In this document: positions 23,048 to 36,300 of the stretch, piece after piece
How the letters are laid out: each line of letters starts with the position of its first letter
How positions within the stretch are numbered: the stretch's first letter is position 1
Assembly (NCBI RefSeq): GCF_040436345.1
Contig: NC_133237.1
Location: 20,155,749-20,219,748, forward strand
Source of the DNA: Pagrus major
Taxonomy: Eukaryota; Chordata; Actinopteri; Spariformes; Sparidae
DNA length: 64,000 bases
Reading direction: 5' to 3'
Made by a program: the position numbers and the translations under genes
Notes under the pieces: generated by a model
What the model was told of the DNA's origin: nothing
Databases searched by the model: none
Seen by the model: the letters and a program-made list of their open reading frames with translations, nothing else

Positions 23048-23517
23048 TCTTACCTATCAGCTAGCTCCAGCACTTCATGTACATTGCAGGTGCTAACGCG
23101 TATTTCTCCAGTGTACATGTACTGGATGACACTCTCCACCGTGTCCGGGTCCGGCCCCAGCTCCGAGCTCCATTCCTTCATCTCTACACGTCCGGACAAG
23201 GACTCGGAGAACTGTCCTCCCAGCAGGGGGGTGAAATAATCGGTGGCCGCGGCCAGCACAGACCTGTGGGCTGAAAACTCACAGCTCTGGACGCTCCCGG
23301 CGGCCACCCCGCTGCTGAAGGCCAGCGTCACGTCGCAGAACAAGCCCTGCTTCCTCTGCTCGTTCTGCCGCCGAGACAGCTCCGAGCAGTGGGAGGAGGA
23401 CGTGAAGTCCTCGGTTTCCTCCGCGTCCCCGTCTCCGGCGAGGGCGCTGGGCGTGCTGGTGCCGCCGCTACCACTGCTCCTGGCGGAGTCCTCCGGGTTG
23501 GGGGCAGCCGCTGCCAT
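21279..23517 (-). CDS. klhl11: KLHL11, BTB-kelch adaptor of CUL3 ubiquitin ligase
   Basis: KLHL11 binds cullin-3 through its BTB and BACK domains and presents substrates through its kelch propeller. Two coding exons, 23054-23517 and 21279-22863, join at an arginine codon to give 682 residues. The N-terminal 45 residues are Ser/Gly/Glu-rich. The BTB domain begins near [10 protein letters not shown] (residue 58), followed by BACK ([19 protein letters not shown] onward). Kelch repeats then include [19 protein letters not shown] and [20 protein letters not shown], and the protein ends SQIEC as in mammals. The start at 23517 opens [10 protein letters not shown] and is preceded by GC-rich sequence. 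Its only coding intron is 190 bp and holds a CA microsatellite. No disruption is seen. Confidence 0.96.
22995..23045. repeat. (CA)n microsatellite in KLHL11 intron
   Basis: About 25 CA units lie within a 190-bp intron, starting only about 9 bp on the plus-strand side of the exon 1 donor, which is at 23052-23053. Confidence 0.98.
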
Positions 23518-23998
23518 TCTGCTGCCGGCGCTGGAGGTTAGCGGTGGTGGGAAATGAAGTAAAGTAGTGAAGGAGAGGAGGCGACATACGCAGCCACACA
23601 TACATGGAGTCAAAACAGAGCACGGCGGCGAAGTGCGTTTCGTATTCGACGGTGATATCCGCGACTTGTCAACGTTAGCATAAAAAAAATATCTCTAATT
23701 TGTATTCGTCTGTTTTAAATGAGTATTATTAAAAGAGTATTTTAGTCTCAACAAAAACAAAATGTTTTAATGTCGTACTAATTTCATAAAAGTTATGTCA
23801 GGTATAACATATAACAACTAGCGTACGGCAGATAAATAGCTAGCCTGTGTGTAAAAGTTAACATTTTATACGGGCCTCAATCCATTAAAAGCTAAAAACG
23901 TAGTATTTAGCACTTCCTCTTTCGTCAAAGCCAATGAAGCGTCAGGAAACAACGAACGAGGAACCGACTTCAGTTTGGTAAACAGTCAGACCTTCTGA

Positions 23999-24045
23999 CA
24001 TGCGCAGTGGGAAAAAGGCGTGACCGCGTCGTTGACGTGACGTCG
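23999..24045 (-). promoter_or_regulatory. Candidate KLHL11 promoter sites (NRF1-like, CRE-like)
   Basis: CATGCGCAGT at 23999-24008 resembles an NRF1 site. TGACGTGA followed by TGACGTCG at 24033-24045 resembles overlapping CRE/ATF sites. They lie about 480-530 bp upstream of the KLHL11 start in CpG-containing sequence. Assignment is by motif only. Confidence 0.35.
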
Positions 24046-24267
24046 TTGGCAGATAGTGCCCGCTGCTGAGCTGTGCACATGAGGAGGACCCTGACATGCA
24101 TGTATTTTACCCTGCAGGAGAAGGTCGAGCCACTCGAGCCTGCGATACATGCACAGCCTCACATCCCTTTGTATATATGCACACCACGTGGGCTGTAAGT
24201 ACAATATATAACAGATATACAGGGGTGGATTGTGACTTAGTACATTTACTCAACTACTGTACCCTAC

Positions 24268-24516
24268 TTAAAGGTGCAATATGTAGTTTTGGGAAAGAAA
24301 TTTTAACCAGAAGAGAAATATCTTCATTGACTGATGTCCAAACAAACAAACTCTCTTGTTTATTTGTGGCAGACCCTGCCACCTTTCTAGCGTCAAACCT
24401 TATTTTCCTCCGAGAACAGCTTGTTTGTTCAGTTATAACTTATGATGAATATGAATATTGTAAATATTAATATTCTGGGTCTGAAATTTCTTCTCCAAAA
24501 CTACGTAGTGCCCCTG
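24268..24516. mobile_element. Short MITE-like element with terminal inverted repeats
   Basis: The left end TTAAAGGTGCAATATGTAGT and the right end, whose reverse complement reads AGGGGCACTACGTAGTTTTG, form an imperfect inverted repeat of about 20 bp around a 250-bp body with no gene. I recognise this as a frequent non-autonomous element of percomorph fishes but cannot name its superfamily. Confidence 0.65.
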
Positions 24517-26602
24517 TACAAATACAATTTTGAGGAATTTGAACTTTGAGTATTTCCATTTCCACTCCAGTACATTTTTAACAAAGTAGCGCATTTTTAT
24601 TTTATTTACATTTATTTTAAATGTTTAGTTTCAGTCCTCCATATTCATACGGGTGACTTTCACTATTGCCAACGTAATATTTCAGCACGATATCTTTACT
24701 TTAACTGCAGTATGAACTCTGGGCACGTTTTACAACACTGAAGAAATCTAAAAGTCTAAACTGCAACTACAGTATATATTCTCAAAATTTTAATGGCATG
24801 TGGTTTGAAATAAAAATCCATCAAGTCATTTTACTTCAAGATATTTGACCTGTAATAGCAGGAAAAGAACAGATGTAAATGAGCACAATAACGATGCCTG
24901 TGATAAGGTGTACCAGGAAGATATGTCACTGAGCCACATGCACAGCTACATGGAATACATATTTTCATCATGTTATCAGTTTCAGCTTTTTCCACAAGGC
25001 CAGCAGACATTTAAATTTCAGCACGGTTGCAGATTTAACACATTATAAGAGTGTCTGAAGCATGTTTGCATTCACCTTAAAAGCTGGAGTGAGTCTGAAG
25101 AGATAATGTGTGTGCACAGATTGCAAAAAATATCAAAGTTCCTTACTGTAGGAAGTGACCCAACCCTAACTCATGTACTCTGGTCAGAGGTCAATTATAT
25201 ATTGAAAGATAACATTGCACACACGCACACACATGCTGTATTATTACATTACATTTTATTTTACTCAATTACACAGTTGTCAACATACAACAAATCCATA
25301 TAGAGGCACGTTGATTTCACGTTGAAACAGTTAAAAACATAAACTTTGCGACAACACTGGTGAAGTTTCTGGTTGTCCAGAGAAATTTTTCTAGTTTTGT
25401 AACATTCACATAAAAGAAGACACCGATGATGGCTGCCGTACATTTTCATTCGGACCTCGTGAACTGTGGGAAAATGTACGACTTTGTTTAATTTTCAAAG
25501 AGAATTAGAGAGTCTAGACAGCAAGACTTAATTATGAGAGGAAACGTTTCTTTCCATTGGATACAAACAATCTGAAAAGTGTGTCAGTTTTTGTCTACTC
25601 CAACAGACAAATTATACAACAGGATGGAACAATCTCAGTTAATTCAAAAACTATGAAGACCCGACACATTAATCATGTAAAAATATATGAAAATATAAAA
25701 GAAATTATGGCATTTAACTGTGTAAATTATTTGCCGTCTCATAGTTCTGAAGCAGAAATATTCCAACAATAATTCAGTTCATTGTTATCAGATTAGTGCA
25801 GGAGTAGACTTTAAAAAAAACAGTGAATAATCTCTCATAGAAGATGTTACTAAAACTGCATCCTGGGGTTTATGGCAAAAAGAAAAATGCTCCCACATTT
25901 TCCACAAGCTGCGGAAGAATGTTTCCTGGTGACAACTTTTCCAGGAATGACTTAATAATGGTCCCCTTTGCCACAGCAAGTAGACCGATGTCTCATTTCT
26001 ACCACTGTGTCAAAAACAGAGAAAAATCAAAACTATAACATTCTCGTACCGTTAAATGCTCACTTTTAAAACACACCTATACATAAATAAAGCTCTGATC
26101 TACAGTTTGTTCTCAGGTTTTAGGCATTATTGCACTACATGTTTGCCCCGCGTAGCAAGCTCATGATTCTCAAGTGGCACGATGAAGAGAGCTGCACAGA
26201 GACACGACAGTCTGTGATACAGACACACACATGCTTGGTTAATACAACATGGATGTAATATCTGGGGGGTAAACAACAGTGTTTCACGAGCCACGAGAGT
26301 TGTGATGAGCAAGAGTTGAATAATCCACCTTTAATCCCTCATCTGTATACATTTTTCATCTTAGTCTGCCTCGAGCGTCACAGTTTAGCAGGTTTTACTA
26401 ATATTCACAGAGCTGCAGCACTAAAAGGTTTCCAAAACTAAAAACATACTTTATTCTTTCTTTTAAATATTTGTAATTTACATCTATATTATTAGTAACA
26501 TCTTCCCTATATTATGCCACATCTTCGGGGTGACATATCACAGTACGGGCGGGGAAATGACAGTTGAGGAGAGGATCTGACACTCTGGTTTAGTCCCTCC
26601 GA
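24517..26602 (-). other. ACLY 3' UTR and flanking sequence
   Basis: The stretch downstream of the ACLY stop has a near AATAAA (minus strand) at 26450-26455 and a far one at 25255-25260, so the 3' UTR could be about 150 nt or about 1.35 kb. Sequence around 24535-24760 contains pieces of a dispersed fish repeat (GAGTATTTCCATTTCCACTC). No coding exon is seen. Confidence 0.5.
26450..26455 (-). terminator. ACLY proximal polyadenylation signal (candidate)
   Basis: AATAAA on the minus strand lies about 150 nt after the ACLY stop. A second copy at 25255-25260 could serve a longer 3' UTR. Confidence 0.45.
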
Positions 26603-29600
26603 TTACATGGACATGTGTTCTGGGAGCACGTAGGAGATGTCATCCCAGGGGTGGCGATAGAGACCCTGCTTCAGCCTCTTCTGGTCCAGGTAGTGTCCTG
26701 AGGAGATATGAAAAGGAGAGACTGATTGTAATGCGAGGTGATCGTGTTTCATCATAGCAATCATGTGTCTCGGCACAGAAATGACTCACCAATGAATCCC
26801 ATGCTGCGGCCCAGGACAAAGATGCCATTCAGAGCTCCAATTTCCACAAACTCATCGGCTTCATCCCTGTGATGTGCATAGTAGACAACAATGATAAAAA
26901 TGGGTGCACTCAATGTAGGCAGACACTACTTATTTTGTACATAAACTCAACCATGTTGACATTAAGTTAAAAGATGACCAGTATTTATAGGCTCACCGTG
27001 TAAAACCACCACAAGTCCGGAGCAAGTCCACAAAGGCCACACCGATGAAGCCGTCCACATTCAGGATCAAGTTTGGTTTCTAATACAACAAAATAAGCAC
27101 ACAGGGAAAATAGGATCATGTTATTTAAAAAATGGAGTGCTATTTAGGTGCTGAATGATAGGATGAAGTGATAAATCTTACTTTGGATGTGGTGATTTTC
27201 TCCACATCTAGAGCGTAGTCCAGCAGCTGGTTGGAGGGGAAGTGCTGCTTCACAAAGTCCTTCAGGATCTGGACTCTCATGTCTGGGTTGTTAATCTGGG
27301 AAAGCACAGCATATTTCCTTACAATCAAAATCTCAATCAATCTACTTGTTCCTCCATCTTTAGGACTTTATATGATATTTGTGGCACAGCTCTGTTCCCC
27401 GTGTTATGTTATTGTATGTTTTTACAAAAACAGCTTAACTTTGATTTAAAAGATCATTCTGTTGTCCACACTCTCTACATGTTGAGGAGCCATTGTACTC
27501 ACCGATTTGACTCTGTGTCCAATGCCCATGATCAGCTTCCCATCCTTCTTCATCTTGTTGACAAACTCCATGGGCAGCATGCCGCTGTCAAACGCCTTGC
27601 TGAACTGCTTTGCTGCAGCATCCAGAGCACCTCCAAAGCGATCACCCTGAGAAGTGACAACAAGGAAAATAAGAGATGCTCATAGTGGACTGGTCAGTAA
27701 ATCGAGCACATGAATCAGATGTTTAAGTGTCTTACGATGGTGAGAAGGCCGGAGGTGAGGCTGGAGATGAGATCTTTGCCTGCTCGAGCACAGACGATGG
27801 TGTTGTGGGCACCGGAAACAGCAGGGCCGTGATCAGCAGTCACCATCAGACACATCTCGATGAACTGGCAGGCATATCTCGGCAACCTGCACACCAAGAA
27901 GGAAACAACTGTAATGTGATGAACTCTTGAGGAATCACTGAACTACAACTAATGGGTTAAGAGGCTGACCTCCTCTGGAACCACAGAAGCCCCAGCGTTC
28001 CTCCAAGGCCTATTTCTGACTTGAAGACCTCAGTGATGGGCATGCCTGCGTAGATGAGCTCCTGACCCCTCTCGTCACAGATACTGGTCATGAAGGAAGC
28101 GGGCTTACGGATCAGACCCAGCTCCTGCAAGGCAAAAAGTTGCAAGAAGAAGAAAGGTTTTCAGTCCATGTTTTTGTTTTTTCTCCATCAGATACCTAAA
28201 AGCTTGATTTATAGTGACTGTTCAGAGGCATACTCACTCGTGCCCAGGAGTAATCCATTGGAACAGTTGGGGGAGGCATCTCTTCGGCTGGCTGGATAAC
28301 TCCTTTGGCAACGAGGTCATCATAAACAGAGCTGCACGGATAAGAAAAACGAAGAATACCAACAAACTCATCTAAAAATGCTGTCATAAGGCACATTTAA
28401 GCTGGCATAATTAACTGAATGAATGGAAATGCCACTGTGCACTGACCTAATGATGTCTCCCAGCTCATCAAAGCTCTTGGGGACGAAGGCACCGGCCTCC
28501 TTCAGAGCCGAGTTCTTAGCTACTGCTGTCTCAGACGCCTGGTTGGCACAGGCTCCTGCATGGCCGAACTGAACCTGAGGGGGGAAAGGTTCAACATGGG
28601 TCAGAAATGTCATTAATCTCTTGAATGTCTCATTATGCAGCTGCCTAACAGTGCCTGAAATGCAGCGGCCTCTACAGCCGCCCTCTTACCTCTGAGGAGA
28701 ACATGGTGGCACAGGTGCCAATACACCAGCACACCACCGGCTTTGTAATCCTGCCCTTTTTAATACCCTCGCAGATCTTGTACTCCTCTGTGCCTCCAAT
28801 CTGTAGAAAGCAGAGCCAGATGCAGGATGAAGCAAATTAATAGCTTGTGACACAATTTGAATTCTTTTATCAATTATTACAGTTTATTGACTTACATAAC
28901 CTTTTAGCTTACGCTGTACAAATCATAAGGATATGAGGCATTTAAAGATACTGTGCCGTCCGGTCCAAAGCTCCTGTGCTGGTGGTATAAACACCAACAC
29001 CTCTGCAAGGTTAGGAACTCCCAGTCTTGACCTCTAGCTGCACGGCTAACTGAGCTAACAATCTACCAGCAGCTACAGTTAGCGGTTGTTCTGATGATAT
29101 GCTGCCTCTTATTTGTTTTGACTTCAACAAGTGGTCAGTTCTTACATATTGCACCTTTAAATGCAATTTCAATACTTTTATCAATTATTATAGTTTATTT
29201 ACTAACATAACTTTTCATTTTAGGCTGCACCGATTTTATCAATATGAAGCAGTTGATGATACGCCCAAGAAATGCATCACAATAAGCAAAACTATCAATG
29301 TAGTCAAAGTCAAATCTGCAGGCACCAGCATGTGTAGATTTATTCCTCACCTCTCCCAGGACAACGATCATCTTCACTTCAGGAGTGTCTTGGTAGCGCA
29401 GCACATGGTCAGTAAACACAGAGCCTGGGTATCTGCAGAAGAGTGTAAAATTACACACCAATTCACACACACGTTTACATACTGCTGATAAGAGACATAC
29501 ATACCTGTCTCCACCGATGGCCACACCTTCAAAAACACCATTGGTGGTGCGGGAGATGATGTTGTTGAGCTCGTTGGACATGCCGCCTGAGCGAGACACG

Positions 29601-32600
29601 TAGGCCACGCTGCCGGGGCGATAGAGCTTTGAGGCGAGGATGTTGTCCAGCATGCCTCCGGTGTTCCCGATCTTGAAGCAGCCTGGCTTGATTCCTCCAA
29701 CCTGGACATAAACACACACAGATTTGCTCAGGTAAAAGAACAAAAAGGGACACCGTGATAAATCAAATGAGAAGTGAAGCAAGACTAACGGTTGCTGGTC
29801 CGATGATCGTGACACCCTTCTCATCCGCGGCCTTGATGATCTTCCTGGTATGGGCTTCAGGGATTCCCTCAGCGATGATGGCAATGGTGTGAATCTGAAA
29901 GCAATTGAACAGAAAGGCTTAACTTTTTATTTTTCCAGCTGTTAAGTAACCTGCAGATGGTACATGATGAGGGTGTATTCACCTGTGGGTACTGCATGGT
30001 CTCCATGGTGCTATCAAAGGCCGAACGCAGAGATGCAAAGCTGATGAGCACGTCCACATCAGGGTGCTTCTTCATGGCGTCACTCATGTTCTTATACACA
30101 GGGATGAGGATCTCTTTATGGCCCCAGTAGAACTTCTGCTTGTGGTCTCCACTGCAAGGCATTAATTACGCAGTGAAACGACTCCATTTACTTAAGAGGT
30201 TCTTATTGCATTAAATGCACAATAAAGATCCATTACACTGACAGCAGGACGGAGCAGACTCAAGCTAAAGAGGGAGGGCAGAGAGCACTTACGTGAATGG
30301 GTAAACCATGGCTGCCACAGACGGCTCGTCTCTGGAGCAGACGTAGTCAAAGTCCATCATGCCCTGTACTGCCCGGGTCTGCATACCCCACACTATGGAC
30401 TTGGTGTGTTTGCTGAAGAGGGTTGTTGCTTTGGCTACAGGGAAAGTGTTACAGATAGAAACTTAATACCAGGTCACCAAAATGCATTTCCTCTGCATGC
30501 ATATGAAAACAAATTTCATTTTTTAATGATATTTCACGCAGCTTAAAATTGACTGGATGAACATTGATTGAAGATTTAAGAAAAATAATGACATCACTGA
30601 CATGAAGACAAACAGGTCAATGATGCCTTTATAGCCATCGATAAGATTTATAAAGTTGACTGATAAAGCACCATAAAACCCTACTGCCAACTGGTTAAAT
30701 CATAAATCACAAGAACAAAAATGAATAAAGACATTGTTGATCTTTAAGATATATTGGATTAGGTTTGTGTGCGTATGATCATAAATCACTACACTGAGCT
30801 TCCATTTTAGTGAGTTTGGATTGCAGGGTCCTCTTGCTGTCTAAGGGGGGAGCTATAATACCTAGACTCGGCCATGCATGATCACAAGGCTTCTATCCAT
30901 CTGCCTATCATGCTGTCCAGCAGTGGACCCATGCATGAAAACACATCCAACCCCTTAGCAGTCACAGTGCAAAGATTTCCCATTGAAGTGAGTGTTTGAT
31001 CTCACCGATAGGAGCTCCACTTTTGGCCTTCTTGGCTGGTGAGCTCTCAACTTTGGCTTTGTTTTCAGAGAAAGAGGCAGTTCTGCTGGATGCAGGGGTC
31101 TGTAAGAAGAGACGCACAAAAAAAATAGACTCATCCATATTTTATTCTGCTTTGCATATTTGAAAAAGGATATGTAATAATGAGGACAGCTCTGTTGAGA
31201 TTTAATCTGCTTTAACTGGCAAAAACAGTGGTCCTTTATATTTTAGAGGCTTGATAAAAGGGCGGGGTAGCCTCGTTATTTTATAAAACACTTGCACACA
31301 TCTTACACAGTGTTTTTGATTTTTTTTTTAGGAAATCTCCTAGAAGAGCTACAAACTGGATTTTAGTGCATTAAGCTTTGAGTGAGTCATACTGTATAAT
31401 TTCATAGAAGTGCACGTTTGTACTTTAATATTCAATTTCTCGTATATATTGTATATCTACCTTTATGTTTCAAGCAAATACATGCATGTGTATGCTCACA
31501 CACACTTTGCTGAAAGCCCACACACTGCACAGTCTTAATGGACGCCTCGGGGCAGTCGCAGTGCGTTACCAACTGTGGTCACACAACTATTTGAGTGAGA
31601 GCAGTGCACAATGCCCAGCACTCTTCTTACACAAAAGAGCCGCTGGGCTTCTGATAATCTCGTTCACTAAAAGGACAAGACAGTAAATGAAAAGGGGCCT
31701 GTGGCATGCAGGTCTTCTGCTCACTAAACCACTCCGCAGTACTGGAGGAGCTGATGATGTAAATGCACTGCACAGTGAGCCGACACAACATCACGACAGC
31801 CTATTTGTCTCCGTGGAGGCCGGATGTGTCATACCGATGTGCTGCCGCTGGAGTTGAGGAGGAAGTTGGCAGTGTGAGCAGCAACAGGAGGCAGGTTGGG
31901 GATTGGCCGGTGGCCCAGTGCCATGCCAACAATGGCTGTCATGTGAGTTTCTGTGCCAAAGACGTGGATGGGGATCCCAGTGGTCTTGCCTGAGGAAAGC
32001 CGGCAGAACCACATAAAGAATCAGCAGGTGCCTGAAGTTAAAATATGCACTCAAAACATGCTTTCAGACTTTGGAGATATGGATAGAAGAAAGTATAACA
32101 TACCAACTTCTCCCATCACTCTGAGACCTTCCTGGTAGTTGGGGCCTCCACGACGGACAAAAATTGTCACCTCATGCTCCTTTAGTGGCACCTGATAGTC
32201 TCTGATAGCTCGAACGATCCCCTAGCAGAGACGAGGATATACTCAGTGAAAAACTAGATAATGAGTAAGTAATATTACAGCGATGTGACGTGATGTGATG
32301 CCGTACCTTAAATGTTGCTGCAACATTTGTGAAGTTTGCGATGCTTCCCCCGATGATCAAAACCTTTCCTGGAAAACATGATGGAAACATAATTTCAGAA
32401 AAAACACATGACTTTGAGTACACACAAAGATTTGACGGAGCAGTTTTCCTACCATCTCGGTGTTTCTCCCTGGTCATCAGAGACAGGATTGTCTTGGCGT
32501 AGTCGTAGGTCTGCTGTTCACTTGGAGCTCCTGAATACTCGCCATAATTGGCCAGCTCGTCGACACCACCCAGGTCACAGATTGTGTCACTGGAAGAGTT

Positions 32601-33288
32601 TTACATTAGTCACCCACACAGAAGAAAAAGGGATGGAAACAACAGCTGGGACAGTCATATCTGGTGGCAGATTTGATTTACAGCTTTAATGATGAACACA
32701 ATTTTAAGAAAAATGAGATGAACTTTACAGTGCAGTTTTAACTCAGAACAGACGTGGGAAAAAGTGCTTTTATTATGCAAACAGACACAACTTAACAGTG
32801 CACAGAGGGAATAATTAGTCATGGCTGATGTGTCTGCATGTCACGCTTTTGTACCCCTGACAGACGCTCATTCCTCCAGACTCTCGCTAAAGTGGCAACA
32901 TCTAAGAATCAAATTTAGCAGGCAGCTGAGCAGGCAGAGTGTGAGCTGCTGCACCATCAGTCTACTGCATCCCAGGCGTGCTCTCTAAACGCTGTACCCA
33001 ATGATGTATAGTCAAAATAGTGAGGATAAAGTCGAGGGACAATTCAAGCAAATGGAAGAAAAAATACATTTATTTAGGCTTTTGTTTTATGGAGTTTGGT
33101 TCTTTGGTACCTGTACACCACGGAGGCACCTCCTCCTGCCACCATGGTCCAGATCCTGCCTCGGGGGTTAAGCAGGGTCAGTTTCAGGCTGGCACCACTC
33201 TTGGCATCAAGGTCGGCAATGTAGGCCTCCTGAAAGAAAAGGTCAACAAAGAGATGAGAGGTTTTATAGATGCTCCAGAGGCAGGAGG

Positions 33289-33341
<53 letters not shown>

Positions 33342-36300
33342 TGTTTTCAGCCTTAATCAGTGCAGGACTTGCACAAGCACCTCTCCATATGTCCACAAGT
33401 GATTACCTGTGCTTGCAATGATTTTCGAAGAGCTATTAATTGGAAATATTGTATAAATATGACGAGTGACAGTGGATGTGATGTGCATCAGTGGTTGTTG
33501 GTGACAGTTGGGGGCACAGCTGGTGGCTGAGAGTAAAAAAGCTCCCAATCAAAGGCACCCGCTGTCCCTCATCTCTACTCTAGGCTCACAGCAGTCCAAT
33601 TAGAGCTCGCCTGGTACACAGACAGTCTGTCTCAGACAAGCGTCTCCGGGCAGCAGCCAAAAATAGAAGTCCACTTTACAAACTAGTTTCTTTAATTTCA
33701 CCCACGTCATGTTTAATATTGAGCTCCGTCATGCAGGTGATTCAGGATTTTGACATTAAAATCCCTCTGTAATACAGGTGTGTAATGTGACTTAAGCTTT
33801 AGTTTCTATTAAAAAAAAACAAACAGATGAGATATTTTCTAACAAAGCATCTCCCCTTTATCTCATTCTGAATCTGTATGCCCAGACAACCTTTACTTGA
33901 GGATGTCTCCTGAGGATGTCTCCATTACTCTCCACGATGAGTCATAAAGGCTGATTAACAGCTGTGTGTTGGCTGCCCTGCCTCATTAATTCAACTGTGG
34001 GCCAGCTGTGACATGAGCTGCTATGGAGCAGAAATTGCCGGTAATCCCAGGAGCTGTGGTTATATAGAAAATGTTTTTTCAGGCCAATTATAATCATTCT
34101 GATTAGAGATTCCAACTTCATTATTTACATGGACGCCAAATAAAGTGATCTGATAAGTGTGTTTACAAGCCCCAAAGCATTTAATCATAATATAACACTT
34201 TGACATGTAAAAAGTTATTTCTGATTTGCTGGAGCTGGAGGAGGAGAAGAAGAAGGAAGAAGAAAAAGAAAAAGAAGAAGAGACAATGGATCAGATTAAG
34301 TGCTTACATGCTTATTAGGGGTGATAATATTTTTCTATTGACCGGATTGTCAAAGGTTTACACCACCCCACCTAAACTAGATTAAATATTCCTTCTGACC
34401 AGACCACTGTCTTCTCATTGAGGTGGTTACATGAGGCATTTTTATTCTGATTGGGTCATTATTACTGGATTATTAGGGTCCATGTAAACACAGATACTGA
34501 AAGTTTATCTTCTTCAGGCTGACATATCTTAAATTAAACTTTGTCTTGTGTGCTACATGAAGTCTGAATCCATTCATTTAACAGTAAATTGTCTGTAATC
34601 AAATCTAATTGGTTGACAATCTAATTTAAAATGATTTATCTCTGAGATTGCCAGTTTGCTCAATTTGCATCCCACTCAGCATCCCTGGTAAGCTTTTTCC
34701 CCTCTTTGGAGAACAACACCAGCTTTGATGCTGACAGAATGAAATCCGATTCATTTTTCCCCTCAGTCCTCCCTCACCTCAGGATAAGCCTCCCTGCCGA
34801 AGGGTGGAGGAAACTCCACATCGCCCCACTTGGCCTTGCAGATGTAGTCAGCTGTGGCATCGATCTTGGCTGCCATGTCCAGCACGTAAACTCCATCTTT
34901 TGTGACCACTGAGAGAAGATGGGAAACAATGAGCGTTAAGATCTATACACCCACCTACTGAGATTCACTACTAAGCTTTAAATAAGTCGTGTTCGGGCAC
35001 AGGTGACCACAGCCTTCCTGCTGTCCCTGCAGGAGGTGGAAGGAGAGCGAAGATGAGGAGGAGGAAGTGGTGTGACATCAAAGCAGGGAGAGCTAGTCTC
35101 AGCAGCCATGCTACATCCACAGGAACAGCTGCCACAGGGCATGTACTGGTGCCCAATTACTCCATTATAAACACACGCTGCCTTCATCAAACGGCAAGTG
35201 CATGAATTATTTACCGCTTTCCTCCCTCGGTGTTGAAAATGTGGCAGAATCAACTTGGATTCAAGATGATGTTTCATTATGCATTGGTGTTTTCGTTTCT
35301 TATTTCCTTTTGATGTCCAATTTCATAATCTGATAACATATTGATGAATCTGTGTTGGATTAAAGTGCAAACGCCATCATGATTGCTTGTTCAGACACAT
35401 CACATCAAGGTACAAGGGATTTTAGAGAAACAAACAACATACCCAGTGGATTGATCTCCAGGTATGTGAAGAACAGGTCCTCATACAGGTTGAAGAGCCC
35501 GACAATGAAGCTGGCCAGGACCCTGCAGAGAGATTCAGCACATGACATTCTAGTCTTATAATTGACTGTAGGAGTCTGGTTAATCATACCGGGACACTCT
35601 GGGACACAGGTCGTAGTTTAGACCCCAGGAGGGTCATCCATCAAGGCAGATCATGACATCTACTTCATTCAAGGCTCTGGATCAATATCTACAAATTATA
35701 AACGTTAGGCTTTTAAATACTTTACATATGTTAACACTTCTTATAAAAAGGTTCGAACCAAAACAAAAGGTGACCATAAATAAAACAGGAATTAACTTAA
35801 ATTGGTACGTTTTCTAAAAAAGGTCCCTCAGAGATCTTTCATCCATCGATCCAGTGGATAACTTCTGACTCTTGAGGCTGGTAGTATAAACACTCTCTGT
35901 CAGGGCACCTTCATCCATAGACGTGTCATAGTTGGTTGTAACTAGTCTTAGATGCACTTAATACAGCCTTGGCCCATGTCTAATAACCTAACATGGAGCT
36001 CCCTGCCTGAGGAACTTAAAGTCAGCTCCTTCTTTTGAGTTTCTCCTCAAAACTTACTTTTATAGGAAGTAATTCTGTTGTTCGTCTGGCTTTTATCCCT
36101 CTCGTCTTACTTTGAAGTAATTTTATTATATACTCTGTTTTATTGTTTTTATTTATGGTTTGTTGTTGTTATCTTGATTGTTTGTACCACTTTGTGACTG
36201 TGTGTACCGTTTTCATTTTGACCCGTAAAGCACTTATTTTTTTATCAATACAGTCTTTGTTACTAGAACTTGCAGACTCATGCTCGGTCACATTGTAAGA

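Noticed and set aside
29195-29884. Minus-strand frame continuous across an ACLY exon and its flanks
   Set aside because: Consensus splice sites bound the real exon 29505-29701; the extra residues are intron translation.
35755-35764. GGTTCGAACC, similar to a tRNA B box
   Set aside because: There is no A box or cloverleaf in the surrounding AT-rich sequence; it is a short palindrome.
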